Source: an uncultured Flavobacteriaceae bacterium
Lineage (GTDB): Bacteria > Bacteroidota > Bacteroidia > Flavobacteriales > Flavobacteriaceae
Direction of reading: 5' to 3'
Assembly: GCA_947501845.1 (NCBI GenBank)
Contig: CANMXP010000014.1
Coordinates: 81,556-145,555 of the forward strand
DNA: 64,000 nucleotides
Below the pieces are notes generated by a model that ran no database searches, was not told the DNA's origin, and saw only the letters and a program-made list of their open reading frames with translations. The position numbers were made by a program, and so were the translations under genes. This document shows, in pieces, positions 55,967 through 64,000 of this stretch. Numbering within the stretch: the stretch's first letter is position 1; the number at the start of each line of letters is the position of its first letter.

Positions 55967-56544
55967 CCGTGTATAGCTTCTGTATTTCCTAAATTAGACA
56001 TAATTTCAGCTTCATATTCAAGAAGTTGCTGCCATTTGGTGTCAACTTCTTTTTTATTTCCATACTTACGGGCAAAACCTAAGAACATAGTATAATGATT
56101 TGCTTCGCTAACCATTAAATTTCTATAGAAGGTTGCCAATTCTTTATCTTGAAGTTCTTCTGAAAGTAGCCTAAAACGTTCACAGCTTCTAGCTTCAATT
56201 AATGCTGCATATAGCAAGCGATGCACTAATTGAGTTGTTCTGCTACCTCCTTTAGGAAAGAATTTTACAAGTTGAATTACATAATCGTCACGTCTATCAC
56301 GACCAAGTATCCATCCACGCTCTATAATTTTATCATGTACCATTTTAAAATGGCTCATTTCTTCTTTTACTAATGCGGTCATTTCCTGAACCAGTTCTGT
56401 GTACTCTGGAAAGCTTACAATAAGTGAAATAGCCGTGCTTGTTGCTTTCTGCTCACAAAAAGCATGATCGGTAAGTATTTCTTCGATGTTTTTTTCTACA
56501 ATATTGACCCAACGTGGATCTGTAGGGAGTTTTAGTCCTAGCAT
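55963..56544 (-). CDS. miaE: tRNA-(ms2io6A37) hydroxylase
   Basis: Di-iron monooxygenase that hydroxylates the isopentenyl side chain of modified A37 in tRNA. The 193-residue ferritin-like protein has the two iron half-sites: DHAFCEQKATSTAISLI and KEEMSHFKMVHDKIIERGW (ExxH), then EARSCERFRLLSEEL and SEANHYTMFLGFARKY (ExxH). Length and order match MiaE. It implies that the organism also makes ms2i6A; miaA and miaB are not in the window. Confidence 0.93.
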   Translation of the reverse strand: MLGLKLPTDPRWVNIVEKNIEEILTDHAFCEQKATSTAISLIVSFPEYTELVQEMTALVKEEMSHFKMVHDKIIERGWILGRDRRDDYVIQLVKFFPKGGSRTTQLVHRLLYAALIEARSCERFRLLSEELQDKELATFYRNLMVSEANHYTMFLGFARKYGNKKEVDTKWQQLLEYEAEIMSNLGNTEAIHG

Positions 56545-56546
56545 TG

Positions 56547-57116
56547 TTAAATGGTATTGGAAAAAATATTTATTTCTTCAATTTGAATTATTCCTTGGTC
56601 GTTAATTTTAAGCGTAAAATCCTTACATGTATCCGTATTAGGAATACAAAAGGAGGTATTTAAGTAAATCATCTTTTCATTTGAGGCAGCATGATCTATC
56701 CATATAAATTGCATGATGGCTTTAGCCCAAAACGCAGTGTTTTCAAATTTATAAAAGAGTTTTTTACTAATTAAACTTTTATTGATAACGGCATTGTTTT
56801 TTAATACCAAAAGTTGCGCTTCAAAATTTTTATGATGAACTCTGGTAATAGAATCTCTTTTTGATTTTAAAGTTTCCACCACAAAATTGTTTTCTAAAGA
56901 ATGGTAGTTTAGTTTAACTTCAAATCCATTGCTTAAAATAGTATCGGTTTTAATTTCTGTATAGGTATTTGGAACAAATGTTATTTCTTGAGAAAATGTT
57001 TCTAAAAGCTTATTTTCTTTTAAAACTTCTACATTAGTTTTATATTTTCTATCTCTGCCATCACAACTAGCTAAAGTAATGACGAAAATTAAAATAAAGA
57101 TCATTAACTTATTCAT
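56547..57116 (-). CDS. Hypothetical lipoprotein (possible DUF4738)
   Basis: A 189-residue lipoprotein: signal ILIFVITLASC with lipobox Cys18. The mature part is beta-rich with a single CIPNTDTC Cys pair near residues 158-165. The pattern recalls the Bacteroidota DUF4738 family, an identification made from memory and held loosely. It lies 2 bp from miaE and 10 bp from dnaX, so dnaX, this gene and miaE probably share a transcript. Confidence 0.6.
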   Translation of the reverse strand: MNKLMIFILIFVITLASCDGRDRKYKTNVEVLKENKLLETFSQEITFVPNTYTEIKTDTILSNGFEVKLNYHSLENNFVVETLKSKRDSITRVHHKNFEAQLLVLKNNAVINKSLISKKLFYKFENTAFWAKAIMQFIWIDHAASNEKMIYLNTSFCIPNTDTCKDFTLKINDQGIIQIEEINIFSNTI

Positions 57117-57126
57117 ATCAATATTC

Positions 57127-58845
57127 TTAGATATCTAAATCGAAAGTTTTTCTTAAAAGATCAATATTAGGATTTTTTTCTTTTAATTTTTCAAATTTCT
57201 CCATGGTCGTATAGGCATACTTCTTTTCCATAACTTCGTTTACGCTAATCGATAAGCTAATGTCGAAGTTGTTTAAAGACTTTCTAACAAAAGCTAAAAG
57301 ATCGTATTGATTGCGTTCTATTTCTACCTTATTTGTTGCATTAGGGTATTCTAAATAAACAGTAGTCCCTTTAACTTTTGGAGTGTCTATAGACAATATT
57401 GAAGCTAAATTGTGTTTCCCTTTTTCTCGTATTTTTTCTATATAAGTATTCCAAACAGTTATTAATTCTGTTTCTGTAAAATCTTCTTTTGGTAAATCCT
57501 CTTCATCAATAACAACATCCATTTGTTTAATAAGATGCTCTTTTTTTGCTCTGATACTACTTAAAGAAAGCCCTGAAGCTCTTTTTGTTTCTTGTTTTAA
57601 TACAATTTTTGGAGTTTCTTTAACTTGAAAAGCCGCAACATTTGTATTTGATGCTTGGTTTTCTATATGAGCCTCTTTTGAGTTGACAGAAACTGCCTGT
57701 TTAGGAGGTGTTACTGGAATAGGAGTAATACCCTTCTTTTTAAAATAAGAAGCAGGAATTATGTAATGTCTGCTATTTTTTTTTTCTCCATCAAAAGTGA
57801 TAGAGGCAAGCTGCATTAAACATAACTCGATAAGTAAGCGTTGGTTTTTACTGGTTTTATATTTGAGATCACAATCGTTGGCCAGATTTATGCCTTGGAG
57901 CAGGAATTCCTGCGAGGCTTTTTTAGATTGTTCTAAATACTTGGCTTTGGTTTGTTCGCCTACTTCAAGTAATTCAATAGTTTCTGGAGTCTTGCTTACA
58001 AGTAGATCTCTAAAATGAGATGCTAAGCCAGCAATATAGTGATGTCCATCAAACCCTTTAGATAACGTACTATTGAATTGCAATAGTAATTCAGGGATTT
58101 TATTCTCTAAAATTAAGTCGGTACTAGTAAAATAAGTCTCGTAGTCTAGTACATTTAAGTTTTCTGTAACGGCTTGTCTTGTTAAGTCTTTTCCCGAAAA
58201 GCTAACAACTCTATCAAAAATAGATAGCGCATCACGCATAGCACCATCGGCTTTTTGTGCGATAATATGCAAAGCATCATCATCGGCAGTTATACCCTGT
58301 TCTTCAGCAATATATTTTAAATATTCTTTAGTATCTTTGACTGTAATACGCTTGAAATCAAAAATCTGACAGCGTGATAAAATGGTTGGAATAATTTTAT
58401 GCTTCTCTGTAGTTGCTAAAATAAAGATACAATGCTTTGGAGGTTCTTCCAACGTTTTAAGAAAAGCATTAAAAGCCGCCTGAGATAACATATGTACCTC
58501 ATCAATAATATAGACTTTATATTTTCCAACTTGAGGTGGAATGCGAACCTGATCCGTTAAACTCCTAATATCATCAACAGAATTGTTTGAAGCAGCATCT
58601 AACTCAAAAATATTAAAGGCAAAATCCTCATCATTAGTTTCTGTACCATCGCTATTAATCATTTTGGCCAGAATACGAGCACAAGTCGTTTTGCCAACAC
58701 CGCGAGGCCCTGTAAAGAGTAGGGCTTGGGCTAAATGATTGTTATCTATGGCATTCAACAGAGTATTTGTAATAGCTTGCTGCCCAACAACATCTTTAAA
58801 TGTTTGAGGTCTATATTTTCTAGCCGATACTACAAAGTGCTCCAA
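57127..58845 (-). CDS. dnaX: DNA polymerase III subunit gamma/tau
   Basis: Clamp-loader ATPase. It has Walker A GPRGVGKTTCARI, the DEVHMLS Walker B, the sensor block TLEEPPKHCIFILATTEKHK and a C-terminal tau-like tail. Family proteins begin (M)EHFVVSARKYRPQTF; here the matching codon is TTG at 58845, giving 573 residues, so a TTG start is chosen. ATG codons in frame at 58890 and 58920 are alternatives, but the latter lies within the presumed promoter. The Cys4 zinc module usual after Walker A is absent: the stretch from MINSDGTETNDEDF to FELDAASNN has no Cys. Confidence 0.9.
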   Translation of the reverse strand: MEHFVVSARKYRPQTFKDVVGQQAITNTLLNAIDNNHLAQALLFTGPRGVGKTTCARILAKMINSDGTETNDEDFAFNIFELDAASNNSVDDIRSLTDQVRIPPQVGKYKVYIIDEVHMLSQAAFNAFLKTLEEPPKHCIFILATTEKHKIIPTILSRCQIFDFKRITVKDTKEYLKYIAEEQGITADDDALHIIAQKADGAMRDALSIFDRVVSFSGKDLTRQAVTENLNVLDYETYFTSTDLILENKIPELLLQFNSTLSKGFDGHHYIAGLASHFRDLLVSKTPETIELLEVGEQTKAKYLEQSKKASQEFLLQGINLANDCDLKYKTSKNQRLLIELCLMQLASITFDGEKKNSRHYIIPASYFKKKGITPIPVTPPKQAVSVNSKEAHIENQASNTNVAAFQVKETPKIVLKQETKRASGLSLSSIRAKKEHLIKQMDVVIDEEDLPKEDFTETELITVWNTYIEKIREKGKHNLASILSIDTPKVKGTTVYLEYPNATNKVEIERNQYDLLAFVRKSLNNFDISLSISVNEVMEKKYAYTTMEKFEKLKEKNPNIDLLRKTFDLDI

Positions 58846-58917
58846 TCTTACTGAGTTTGCTTCTGTTGAACTTCTTTCAATTTTAAGCATCTTTATTAAT
58901 GCCCATTGAATGTTTAA

Positions 58918-58925
58918 CAAAGTTA
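58918..58925 (-). promoter_or_regulatory. Candidate -7 box (TAACTTTG) for dnaX
   Basis: Minus-strand TAnnTTTG match. A TTG lies about 23 bp upstream as a possible -33 element. A start near 58911 would leave the ATG at 58920 outside the message, supporting a downstream dnaX start. Confidence 0.5.
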
Positions 58926-59039
58926 AAAATTCAGCTTAAAATTAAAGGCAATGGACGTAAAATTTAAAATGAGTTATTAACAACTTTAAGTGATAAGTGT
59001 TTAAAGTAAAAAGTATCTTAAAGTTATAGAACAGTTCTA

Positions 59040-59074
59040 TTTGTTTTTTTTGAAATTTCTTTGTTGTAATTTTG
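59040..59074 (+). promoter_or_regulatory. rnpB promoter: TTTG (-33) and TAATTTTG (-7)
   Basis: TTTG at 59040-59043 and TAATTTTG at 59067-59074, 23 bp apart, the two-part Bacteroidota promoter. The first paired base of the RNase P RNA is 6 nt downstream (59080), which fits a -7 box well. Confidence 0.7.
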
Positions 59075-59079
59075 CTGTC

Positions 59080-59446
59080 AAGTAGATTGCTTTATCGCTC
59101 AAATGCTGAACTTGTTTTAATATCATTTCTTTTTGCTAGATGGTTAATTTGAAAAGGTACTAAAACAAGTTCAGTACTAGAGAGGAAAGTCCGAACACCA
59201 TAGTGCAACATAGTGGTTAATAACCACCAGTCGTGAGGCTAGGAAAAGTGCAACAGAAAGTATGTACAGGTCATGCTGTAGTGAAACCAGGTAAACTCTA
59301 TGTGGTGCAATGTCATGTAAACCAGTGTTTGAGAGCTGCACGTTCGATGCTGGAGGGTAGGCAGCTAAAGTGTATTGGTAACAGTATGCTCAGATAAATG
59401 ATAAGGGCTCTTTTTAGAGTACAGAATTCGGCTTATAGATTTACTT
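59080..59446 (+). ncRNA. rnpB: RNase P RNA, bacterial type A
   Basis: Catalytic RNA that cuts the 5' leader from tRNA precursors. The universally conserved blocks are present in order: GAGGAAAGTCCGAACACCAT (CR-I), CAACAGAAAG, a GTGAAACCAGGTAAACTC segment, AGATAAATGATAAGGG (CR-V region) and ACAGAATTCGGCTTATAG. The ends pair as P1: AAGTAGAT (59080-59087) with ATTTACTT (59439-59446). About 367 nt, a normal size. End points are set by P1 and may be off by a few bases. Confidence 0.93.
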
Positions 59447-59454
59447 TTTTGAAA

Positions 59455-59487
59455 AAGGGGCTATCTGATAGGGTAGCTTCTTTTTTT
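59455..59487 (+). terminator. rnpB terminator
   Basis: An 11-bp stem with G-U pairs: AAGGGGCTATC (59455-59465) with GGTAGCTTCTT (about 59472-59482), followed by a T-run, 9 bp after the RNase P RNA. Confidence 0.75.
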
Positions 59488-59649
59488 ATATTATTGTCTC
59501 GTCCTGAAATATTCGATAAAATACTGTATTTTTATTTTTTTAACATAAAAACTGCTGATTTTTAGCAATATATGTTTTTTTATATTACATTTAACATCTC
59601 TCCATTAAAATTATTGCAATAGTAATAATTAACAACTATTTTATTGAAT

Positions 59650-59748
59650 ATGGGAAATAAAACCAAAAGGATTTGGGTTTACTTCTTTATTATCGCTGGT
59701 GTCTTACCACAGCTATTACTTTATTTAAATATATTTTATATAAAATGA
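59650..59748 (+). CDS. Possible 32-residue membrane peptide
   Basis: A short open frame: basic start MGNKTKRIW followed by one hydrophobic helix (VYFFIIAGVLPQLLLYLNIF) and stop. It has the shape of a small single-span protein, but AT-rich intergenic DNA often gives this by chance. It could equally be the edge of a decayed gene. Low confidence. Confidence 0.25.
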   Translation: MGNKTKRIWVYFFIIAGVLPQLLLYLNIFYIK

Positions 59749-59942
59749 TGGTTTGAGCTAGTTGAATAATGTCACAATTTATTGATCAACTAAAAATAAG
59801 CGGTTGTGAGATAGATATAATTAGAAGAAAATGCAGTAGCATTTTCGTTGATAAAAAATACTAACCACTTTTTGACGGTTACTGTATTTTGTATACAGAT
59901 AAGAAAAACTTAAACTAAACTTAATTTTTTATCAAATGAAAT

Positions 59943-60153
59943 GTAAAACTTCCCCCTTTGTTTGCTGGTCTCTTATTGATCGCATTCATGTAAGCTTTAT
60001 GTCCAACATCTTTTTTTAAAGATCAGGGACATTCCCTGTTTGATAACAAACGGGATCCAGATAACATTTATTCATAATTAGCTTTAGGCTATACTTTAAT
60101 GGTATTGACTGTTCCAGTTGTGCTGAGAATTCTATTGCTCAGGGTATAGCCAT
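59943..60153 (+). pseudogene. Probable remnant of a membrane-protein gene
   Basis: One frame reads as coding-like sequence interrupted by stops: KLPPLFAGLLLIAFM, stop, ALCPTSFFKDQGHSLFDNKR then DPDNIYS, stop, LALGYTLMVLTVPVVLRILL, stop. Two hydrophobic helices and a polar loop in the same frame are more than expected by chance. No family is assigned. The surrounding gap (59488-60495) otherwise holds only AT-rich sequence, an 8-bp perfect hairpin at 59826-59845 and another at about 60033-60056. Confidence 0.35.
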
Positions 60154-60495
60154 ATCTTGGAGCAGATTTAGGATCAATAAAGTGAACTAGCCGTAGGCAT
60201 GGTAGGTATAGCTATTTTCCCATTGCTTTAGCATAGGGATAGACATTAAATCTTGCTGCAACAGGTTTTTCGTTTTCAGGTTGATACTTTCTCACGAAAA
60301 ACTACCTATTAATGATTCAAAAACGAATTCTTGAATAAGTGACTAGCAAAAAGAAAGTCAAATGACCTCCTTAATTTATAAGTAAGGGTATGGGTTAATT
60401 CTACGATTTAGAACCTTGAACAGCGAAAAAAATATCTAATAATACGTTGTTTTTAAATTTTAAACTATAACACAAATATTAAACATAAATAAGAC

Positions 60496-62991
60496 ATGAA
60501 ACTTTTTAAAATAATATTACTAATCATGAGCATTACACTAGGTGTAAATGCGCAAGATTGGACTGGAATTGCAATTCCAGCAACCCCTCCATCTGGAATG
60601 GTATGGGAATTAAACCCCATTTCAGATAGCTTTAACTACGAATCTACAGGCTCAAATCGCCCAACAGAGTTTACTAGTAGATGGAATGATTTATATATAA
60701 ATAATTTCTCAGGACCGTCAAATACTTCCTTTCATAAAGACCATTCTTGGACAACAAATGGGTATTTAAATATTCATGCCGCCCTAGACAGCCAGTTTTC
60801 AATCATATATACAGGATGTATCTCTTCTAAGGTACAGATGACCTATCCTATGTATATGGAAGCTAGGGTGAAACAAGCCAATTGTATGCTAGCTAATAAT
60901 ATTTGGATGATTAGTAGCGATGAAACCGAAGAATTGGATATGTTGGAATCTTATCCTAACAGCCAAACAGGCAGAGAATGGCTTGACCAGCGTATTCATT
61001 TGAGTCATCATGTATTTATTAGGAGCCCATTTACCGATTACCAGCCAAGAGATGAAGAAGAGGTTTTTGGTACATGGTATTATGAAAATGATAGGACATC
61101 ATGGAGAGGCGAATGGTTTGATATTGGTGTATATTGGGTAAACCCACATCATGTTGAATATTATATTAATGGTAATAAGGTCCGAACTATAAAAAAGAAT
61201 ACGCATAACTTTATAGGCCCAGATGGAAACCTGTCGGAGCATACTACTGATTTTGATGCAATTGACAAGTATGGTTACACTGGAGGAACAGGTTTGAGTA
61301 AACCCCAACACATTATTATAAATATGGAGCAGCAGTCTTGGCTTAGCAATTTAAATATTTATCCAACTTCTGATGAGCTTGATGATGCTAATGGTAAAAA
61401 CCAGTTCTTAATTGATTGGATAAGAGTTTATGATGCGGTTCCAGTTGGTGGTAAAGTGCCAGTAACAGGTGTTACAATAGAACCACGTACTGTGACTATT
61501 CGCCCTGGTGAAACTTTCCAGTTGGATGCTTTGATTGCTCCAGCTAATGCCACTAAGAAAATTGTGACATGGTCATCTGCCAATACTGATTTTGTTACCG
61601 TAAATGGTCAAGGGCTTGTAAAAGGTGTTAAAGCAGAAAATATTGTTGTTACAGTAAAAACATTTGATGGTGGTTTTACCGATGAAATTATTGTTAGCGT
61701 TGCAGGAGATCCTATAGATGGCGAACCAGACCAAATTGATGTTACTGGAGTTAGTGTATTGCCAGCAAGTGCAGAATTGGAAGTTGGGGGTACTGTTCAA
61801 TTAACAGGATCTGTGATTCCATTTAATGCAACAGTACAGGCTGTAACATGGTCTTCATCAAATATCAATGCTGCTACTGTGAATACAACAGGTTTGGTTA
61901 CGGCCGTGGGTGAAGGCACGGCTATAATAACTGGAACTACACTAAGTGGAGGCAAGACCGACACAAGTACTATTACTGTTACAGATGGAGGCTCTAACAT
62001 ACCAGTTACAGGCATATCTGTAAACCCAACAACTGGCACGCTTAGTGTAGGTGAGACATTGGATTTGAATGAAACAGTTTTACCGTCTAATGCTACGAAT
62101 AAAACTGTGATTTGGAGTTCAAATAATACTGGAGTGGCTACGGTAAATTCCAATGGACTTGTAACCGCAGTTGCTTTGGGGTCTACAACTATAACGGTGA
62201 CTACTCAAGACGGATCTTTTCCTGCTAGTGCATTAATTACAGTCAATAATAACACACCGCCGCCAGGTGATGAAATTGTTATCGAAGCAGAGAGTTTCAA
62301 TAACACTGGTGGAACATTTAACGATGCTGGTTTTGGTGGACCTGGTCTTGGTGCAAATGACACAGCTAATACTATTAATTTCGTTAATAATGGAGATTGG
62401 GTTGAGTACACTATAAATGTAGGAACAGCAGGAAATTATAATATAGAATATCAAATTTCTACACCGTCTAACAATGCCCAAATTCAGCTTTCAGTAAATG
62501 GAACAGTGGGATCAACGATCAATGTACCCAATAATGGCGCCTGGGATACTTATGGCGCTTTAGATGGCGGTAGTATTGCCATACCAGCTGGTTCCGTAAC
62601 TATACGATTAACGGCATCGGGAAGCAATACTTGGCAATGGAATCTCGATAAAGTAACGTTAACCCCAATAGGAGGTAATAGTAATGTTTCTGCTAAAGGA
62701 GTTGCCAAACAGGAACTTGAGACAGGAAACAGCTTAGACCTTATTGAGGACTCAGTTACTAAAATGGTATTGTACCCCAATCCTGCCAAATATCAAGTGA
62801 ATATTTTGTTGAAAAATGAAGTAATCAATGCTGATTTAAAGATACTTGATATGCAAGGAAAGCTTATTTTTTTTAAAATATTTAATGGTCATATTTTTAA
62901 AGTAAATACCAGTAGCTTTAATAAAGGTATATACCTAGTTAAGTTAAGAACAGCTAACCGAACGTGGATTAATAAATTAGTACTTAAATAG
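60496..62991 (+). CDS. GH16 beta-agarase/porphyranase-like enzyme with three Big2 domains, CBM6 and T9SS CTD
   Basis: An 831-residue secreted glycoside hydrolase. Signal peptide to about residue 19 (LGVNA). The GH16 domain (about 20-315) starts DWTGIAIPATPPSGMVWEL, a pattern of beta-agarases and porphyranases, with the catalytic motif Glu146-Leu-Asp148-Met-Leu-Glu151 (nucleophile 146, acid/base 151). Three Big2 Ig-like domains follow (about 321-402, 415-498, 500-582), then a CBM6-type module (VIEAESFNNTGGTF ... NLDKVTL, about 590-727) and a C-terminal T9SS type A sorting domain (LYPNPAKYQVNI ... GIYLVKL, about 757-831). Substrate is probably a red-algal galactan; agarose versus porphyran cannot be decided here. 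Not in an operon. Confidence 0.88.
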   Translation: MKLFKIILLIMSITLGVNAQDWTGIAIPATPPSGMVWELNPISDSFNYESTGSNRPTEFTSRWNDLYINNFSGPSNTSFHKDHSWTTNGYLNIHAALDSQFSIIYTGCISSKVQMTYPMYMEARVKQANCMLANNIWMISSDETEELDMLESYPNSQTGREWLDQRIHLSHHVFIRSPFTDYQPRDEEEVFGTWYYENDRTSWRGEWFDIGVYWVNPHHVEYYINGNKVRTIKKNTHNFIGPDGNLSEHTTDFDAIDKYGYTGGTGLSKPQHIIINMEQQSWLSNLNIYPTSDELDDANGKNQFLIDWIRVYDAVPVGGKVPVTGVTIEPRTVTIRPGETFQLDALIAPANATKKIVTWSSANTDFVTVNGQGLVKGVKAENIVVTVKTFDGGFTDEIIVSVAGDPIDGEPDQIDVTGVSVLPASAELEVGGTVQLTGSVIPFNATVQAVTWSSSNINAATVNTTGLVTAVGEGTAIITGTTLSGGKTDTSTITVTDGGSNIPVTGISVNPTTGTLSVGETLDLNETVLPSNATNKTVIWSSNNTGVATVNSNGLVTAVALGSTTITVTTQDGSFPASALITVNNNTPPPGDEIVIEAESFNNTGGTFNDAGFGGPGLGANDTANTINFVNNGDWVEYTINVGTAGNYNIEYQISTPSNNAQIQLSVNGTVGSTINVPNNGAWDTYGALDGGSIAIPAGSVTIRLTASGSNTWQWNLDKVTLTPIGGNSNVSAKGVAKQELETGNSLDLIEDSVTKMVLYPNPAKYQVNILLKNEVINADLKILDMQGKLIFFKIFNGHIFKVNTSSFNKGIYLVKLRTANRTWINKLVLK

Positions 62992-63078
62992 ATGATGAAA
63001 TATGGGAGAATCAATAGGAACTTAAATGTTCGTTGATTCTGATCATGACCATATAAATAGATAAAAATTCGTTAAATA

Positions 63079-63128
63079 TAAAGAGGCTGTCTTATAAATA
63101 ATTTGTTTTTATAAGGCGCGCCTCTTTT
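63079..63128. terminator. Bidirectional terminator between GH16 gene and convergent gene
   Basis: AAGAGGC (63081-63087) pairs with GCCTCTT (63120-63126), with an inner CTTATAAA/TTTATAAG stem, A-run left and T-run right. Confidence 0.75.
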
Positions 63129-63153
63129 TGGTTAAAAATATAATGGTTAGTAA

Positions 63154-63906
63154 TTATTCTTTTTTAGGCGCATAAGATAAATCTGGTCTCATTTCTCCAC
63201 TATATTCTTCCATTCTAGAGATATGCTTTAATACTTTATTAAAAGTTTCCCAGCGATCTGGACCTAAAACATCTTCATTAACTTTGGCTTTTGTAGCTCC
63301 ATCTATTTCGTTTTCTGCCGAGATGGATACCATGTAGTAGCTTTCCATAGAACCAAACCCACTTCGGTAGATACGATAATAATTTGTAGATCCTTTACTT
63401 TTAAAAAGTTCTTTAACAGCTTTCATACCTTCTTTTACTTTTTTGCCGTTTTCGGGAGTGTAATACATAAAAAACCATTTACGGTAATTTTGCCCTTTTT
63501 GAGCTTCTATAGCTCCTTCTGGCATATAGCTTAATTCTTCATCATGTACTACGATGTATGTTCCATGTGAATCGTAACATTTGTCAAAATTATTAAACAT
63601 TTCTCCAAATTTATCGCCCATAGCTTTTGCCATATCAGCAAAGGGACGCTTATCTAGTTCAGCAAAATTTTCAATTGGAGTAATATAAAAATATCTAAAA
63701 TCATTAGATGCTGCGGTATACCATTCAGTTTGGAGGTTATGTTCGACAGATGCTGCACTAAGCTCTTTTGCAATTTTTTCATACTCCATAACCATTGAGG
63801 GTTTTACATTGTCCTGATGGACCATAAACATTTTCTGCGCTTGAGATAGTTGACACACAAAAGATAGTAGTAATGCTAAGACTAAAGTTGTTTTAATTGT
63901 TTTCAT
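63154..63906 (-). CDS. Secreted hypothetical protein
   Basis: A 250-residue exported protein (signal ending CQLSQAQ). Two similar about 110-residue halves (KMFMVHQDNVKPSMVMEYEK and WFFMYYTPENGKKVKEGMKA each open one) suggest a duplicated dimeric alpha/beta-barrel (NIPSNAP/ABM-like) fold. No catalytic motif. The start codon is 14 bp from a long TTAG microsatellite lying on its upstream side, so expression may depend on repeat length. Confidence 0.7.
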   Translation of the reverse strand: MKTIKTTLVLALLLSFVCQLSQAQKMFMVHQDNVKPSMVMEYEKIAKELSAASVEHNLQTEWYTAASNDFRYFYITPIENFAELDKRPFADMAKAMGDKFGEMFNNFDKCYDSHGTYIVVHDEELSYMPEGAIEAQKGQNYRKWFFMYYTPENGKKVKEGMKAVKELFKSKGSTNYYRIYRSGFGSMESYYMVSISAENEIDGATKAKVNEDVLGPDRWETFNKVLKHISRMEEYSGEMRPDLSYAPKKE

Positions 63907-63919
63907 AATTTATTGGTTC

Positions 63920-64000
<81 letters not shown>

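Noticed and set aside
59769..59864. Small open frame beginning MSQFIDQLKISGCEI
   Set aside because: Only about 31 residues, no domain, in a region that otherwise looks decayed; chance cannot be excluded.

Overview
The window is AT-rich chromosomal DNA from a member of the Bacteroidota, almost certainly a marine Flavobacteriaceae. The evidence is a PorQ component of the type IX secretion system (T9SS), a PorP/SprF-like protein beside a giant gliding-type adhesin, C-terminal T9SS sorting domains, a flavobacterial-type DnaX, TAnnTTTG promoter boxes instead of sigma70 boxes, and enzymes for sulfated algal polysaccharides (a GH16 agarase/porphyranase-like enzyme and a sulfatase). No species call is made.

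Layout. 1-12.8 kb, mostly minus strand: a cut-off fused 2-oxoacid dehydrogenase E1, a peptidase-like protein with a degenerate active site, a LOG-family nucleotide hydrolase, uvrA, two uncharacterised proteins, gamma-glutamyltransferase and an ACP-phosphodiesterase homologue. 12.8-26.3 kb: glmM, a lipoprotein sulfatase, a lipid A type acyltransferase, a rhomboid protease, a decayed lipoprotein gene, lon, porQ, an Fn3-like lipoprotein, cmk, a LysM protein and rpsA. 26.3-33 kb, minus strand: a TMEM175-type channel followed by a tight six-gene operon (PLD-like protein, small subunit-like protein, Fe-S-motif GMC oxidoreductase, VioB-type ferritin-like protein, SRPBCC protein, unknown protein). This operon is the best candidate for an undescribed system. 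33.3-39.2 kb: pyrR, pyrB, two small genes, rnz, a tandem pair of unknown paralogues, pdxH and a CAP-domain lipoprotein.

39.4-51.3 kb is a five-gene minus-strand surface operon: a small secreted protein, a 2113-residue repeat adhesin with a gliding-motility-associated C-terminal domain, its PorP/SprF-like partner and two paralogous TPR/propeller/OmpA proteins. 51.7-55.4 kb carries a sixA-ppk1-ppx polyphosphate cluster, followed by an OmpW/PorT-like barrel, miaE, a lipoprotein and dnaX. dnaX diverges from the RNase P RNA gene (rnpB, 59080-59446). After about 1 kb holding decayed coding sequence comes a multidomain GH16 enzyme, then a minus-strand secreted protein whose upstream side is a TTAG microsatellite running off the window.

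How the parts fit: PorQ and the sorting domains link the adhesin and the agarase-like enzyme to T9SS export. The sulfatase and GH16 enzyme point to a life on red-algal galactans, but no SusCD pair or complete utilisation locus is present here. No tRNA, insertion sequence, prophage or CRISPR array was recognised.
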